In this document: positions 63,501 to 64,000 of the stretch, one piece after another
How the letters are laid out: every line of letters begins with the position of its first letter
Numbering within the stretch: position 1 is the first letter of the stretch
Made by a program: the position numbers and the translations under genes
DNA from: Synechococcaceae cyanobacterium
GTDB lineage: Bacteria > Cyanobacteriota > Cyanobacteriia > PCC-6307 > Cyanobiaceae
Assembly: GCA_947378425.1 (NCBI GenBank)
Contig: CANCJV010000010.1
Span: 1-64,000, forward strand
Reading direction: 5' to 3'
Length of the DNA: 64,000 bases
The notes under the pieces: model-generated
Told to the model about the DNA's origin: nothing
The model's database searches: none
Seen by the model: the letters and a program-made list of their open reading frames with translations, nothing else

Positions 63501-64000
63501 GTCGACGGCCACGGCCTGGCGGCGGGCACCGCGGGCCTCGACTTCGGCCGCCAGTTCCGTCGCGCTGGTCATCCAGTCGCGCACGGCCATGTGCGCTTCG
63601 ACGCCATTGATGAACACCGGCAGCGGGATCAACCGGGCGGCCTCGAAGGCGTGGATCAGCTGGGGGATGTAGGGCTGATCGGTGATCACATGCTTGCGGT
63701 AGAGCAACAAGCCCACCACCGGCCAGTTGTCCTGCTGCGGCGCGCTGCGGGGGCGGCTGCGATGAAACCAGGCCAGGTAGGCCTGGGGGTCCTGGAAGTA
63801 GCCGTCGTGATCGGGATGGCAGAGGCCGAGATCGGGCGATTGCCGCAGCGGCGGGATCGCGGAAGGCCTGAGGCCCAGGCCATGGCGGGCCAGATACAAA
63901 AACAGGGCGGTGACGTTCTCGCTGCCGCCCCCATTCCAGTAGCTGTAAAGGATCAGCCAGTGGCGGAGATCCTGGGCGCGGCGGGAGGGCAGGAAGCGCA
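60546..64000 (-). CDS. chlH: Magnesium chelatase subunit H (partial, runs out of window)
   Basis: About 1,151 C-terminal residues are visible (full ChlH is ~1,330). The frame stays open to base 64000 (RFLPSRRAQDLRHWLILYSY upstream of MYLARHG). Conserved porphyrin-binding blocks are present: HFGMHGTLEWLPGSPLGNTG, AANNPSESMLAKRRGYGVIV, TPRDLEELLRLEYRTKLLNP, GSGGAYEISQRMTALIGWGG and WVYDQAADTYAFDP. Between ~15 residues after LTPAADEPALRAQ and RSARLLDALR there is an extra Glu/Gly/Pro-rich insert, probably a disordered loop. ChlH binds protoporphyrin IX and Mg2+, and in Synechocystis interacts with regulators such as Gun4. Confidence 0.96.
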   Translation of the reverse strand, partial: RFLPSRRAQDLRHWLILYSYWNGGGSENVTALFLYLARHGLGLRPSAIPPLRQSPDLGLCHPDHDGYFQDPQAYLAWFHRSRPRSAPQQDNWPVVGLLLYRKHVITDQPYIPQLIHAFEAARLIPLPVFINGVEAHMAVRDWMTSATELAAEVEARGARRQAVAVDAIVSTIGFPLVGGPAGSMEAGRREQVAQRILVAKNVPYVVAAPLLIQDLHSWTHHGIGGLQSVVLFALPELDGAIDPVPLGGLVGDRIYLIPERLRRLTGRLNAWIALRRRPAAERRVAIVLYGFPPGYGATGTAALLNVPDSLLALLQAMAAQGYRLGPLPASGEELIRQVKEADDTWVSRIPAGERFEDWTGASVTVETLRQWLGPLHTSRIEKQWGPLADTGIRTLAGRFLLGGVQLGNIWIGVQPPLGVAGDPMRLMHERDLTPHPQYAAFYGWLRHGFQADVVLHFGMHGTLEWLPGSPLGNTGYSWPDLLLGHLPHLYVYAANNPSESMLAKRRGYGVIVSHNVPPYGRAGLYRELIALRDLIAEYREDPVRNAPLSEGILKQVSDSGLDADCPAPENARADRQAFDAWVGRLSAYLQRLETRLFSSGLHTLGQPPDQEQRLAYLKAYVGPALREELLEAISRLTPAADEPALRAQAAELEHQYPSLGEGPGEGEERSQAETPAGAGDAVDPAQPPTASGEAQGGERSARLLDALRVCQLLARCSEELDHLLAGLDGQYIPPAPGGDLLRDGPGVLPTGRNIHALDPYRMPSPGALLRGRQMAQRILEQHRAENDGAWPETVAVMLWGLDAIKTRGESLAILLELVGAEPVKESTGRIVRYELRLLESLDHPRIDVLVNLSGIFRDSFVNIVELLDDLFRRAADVDEPPERNAIRRHALQLAAEGIANPSARLFSNPAGDFGSLVNDRVTDANWESGEELAGTWQGRNVFSYGRADKGEARPQVLAALLRSTDRVVQQIDSVEYGLTDIQEYYANTGGLKRAAEVAQQAIRPGGRVAASFVESFSRDTTPRDLEELLRLEYRTKLLNPRWAQAMAAMGSGGAYEISQRMTALIGWGGTSGFRDPWVYDQAADTYAFDPAMAQRLRQANPEAFRNVVGRMLEAHSRGLWDAPAEKIDRLRNLHDLTDAELEGVTVAAGS

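Noticed and set aside
1-64000. CRISPR array, tRNA, rRNA or prophage
   Set aside because: No regularly spaced repeats, no tRNA T-loop/acceptor arrangement, and no phage structural or integrase genes were seen.

Overview
The window looks like a GC-rich unicellular cyanobacterium of the Synechococcus/Cyanobium type. The evidence is a psbA (photosystem II D1) 3' end at base 1, a one-helix high-light-inducible protein, a chlH-chlD magnesium chelatase pair, several small cyanobacteria-type proteins, and scattered HIP1 octamers GCGATCGC (for example at 17577, 35402, 37316, 41550, 43327 and 53113). No tRNA, rRNA or CRISPR array was seen.

Region 1-7 kb: end of psbA with a strong terminator, a gene-poor stretch, then a tail-to-tail pair. 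One member is a 117-residue protein; the other is a 715-residue metzincin-like metalloprotease with a seven-repeat propeller-type C-terminus. The two proteins appear to share a ~43-residue module. A GMC-type flavin oxidoreductase follows.

Region 7-24 kb is unusually rich in broken genes. It holds a cation-diffusion-facilitator gene (frameshift plus TGA), a MerR-like gene (frameshift), a vWA gene (internal deletion plus TGA), a secreted nuclease (frameshift plus TGA), a ChrR-type cupin (TAG), an alpha/beta hydrolase (frameshifts) and FUSC-like and TPR remnants. Intact genes among them include tspO, a NarL-type response regulator, two ribbon-helix-helix (RHH) proteins, the Mg2+ P-type ATPase mgtA, and selO.

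Region 24-40 kb is accessory. It holds a CASTOR/POLLUX-type ion channel, recD2 behind an RHH-antitoxin/MazF module whose toxin is frameshifted, small cyanobacterial proteins, a nuclease-like protein, an amine oxidase flanked by two transposase remnants, a PliI-type lysozyme inhibitor, an AAA ATPase and a GtrII-like membrane glycosyltransferase. Three relics of the same IS630-type transposase end are scattered at 4.6, 26.0 and 32.5 kb.

Region 40-51 kb is mostly housekeeping and redox: the high-light-inducible protein, a DUF938 methyltransferase, a 2H phosphoesterase, pirin, cupins, an NTF2-flavin monooxygenase, an Lrp-like sensor domain, an amino-acid permease, a J-domain protein and a class 3 lipase.

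Region 51-58.4 kb is the most striking block. A penicillin-binding protein carrying an N-terminal FHA domain is divergent from a tight operon: small membrane protein, FHA-membrane protein, Ser/Thr kinase with a C-terminal zinc ribbon, vWA protein, and PP2C phosphatase with a membrane anchor. The last three genes match the layout of a TerY-P triad (vWA, kinase, PP2C). With two FHA phosphothreonine readers beside them, one on a peptidoglycan synthase, I infer a phospho-signalling system acting on the cell wall or envelope.

Region 58.4-64 kb carries chlH and chlD on the minus strand, overlapping by one base, running out of the window inside chlH.
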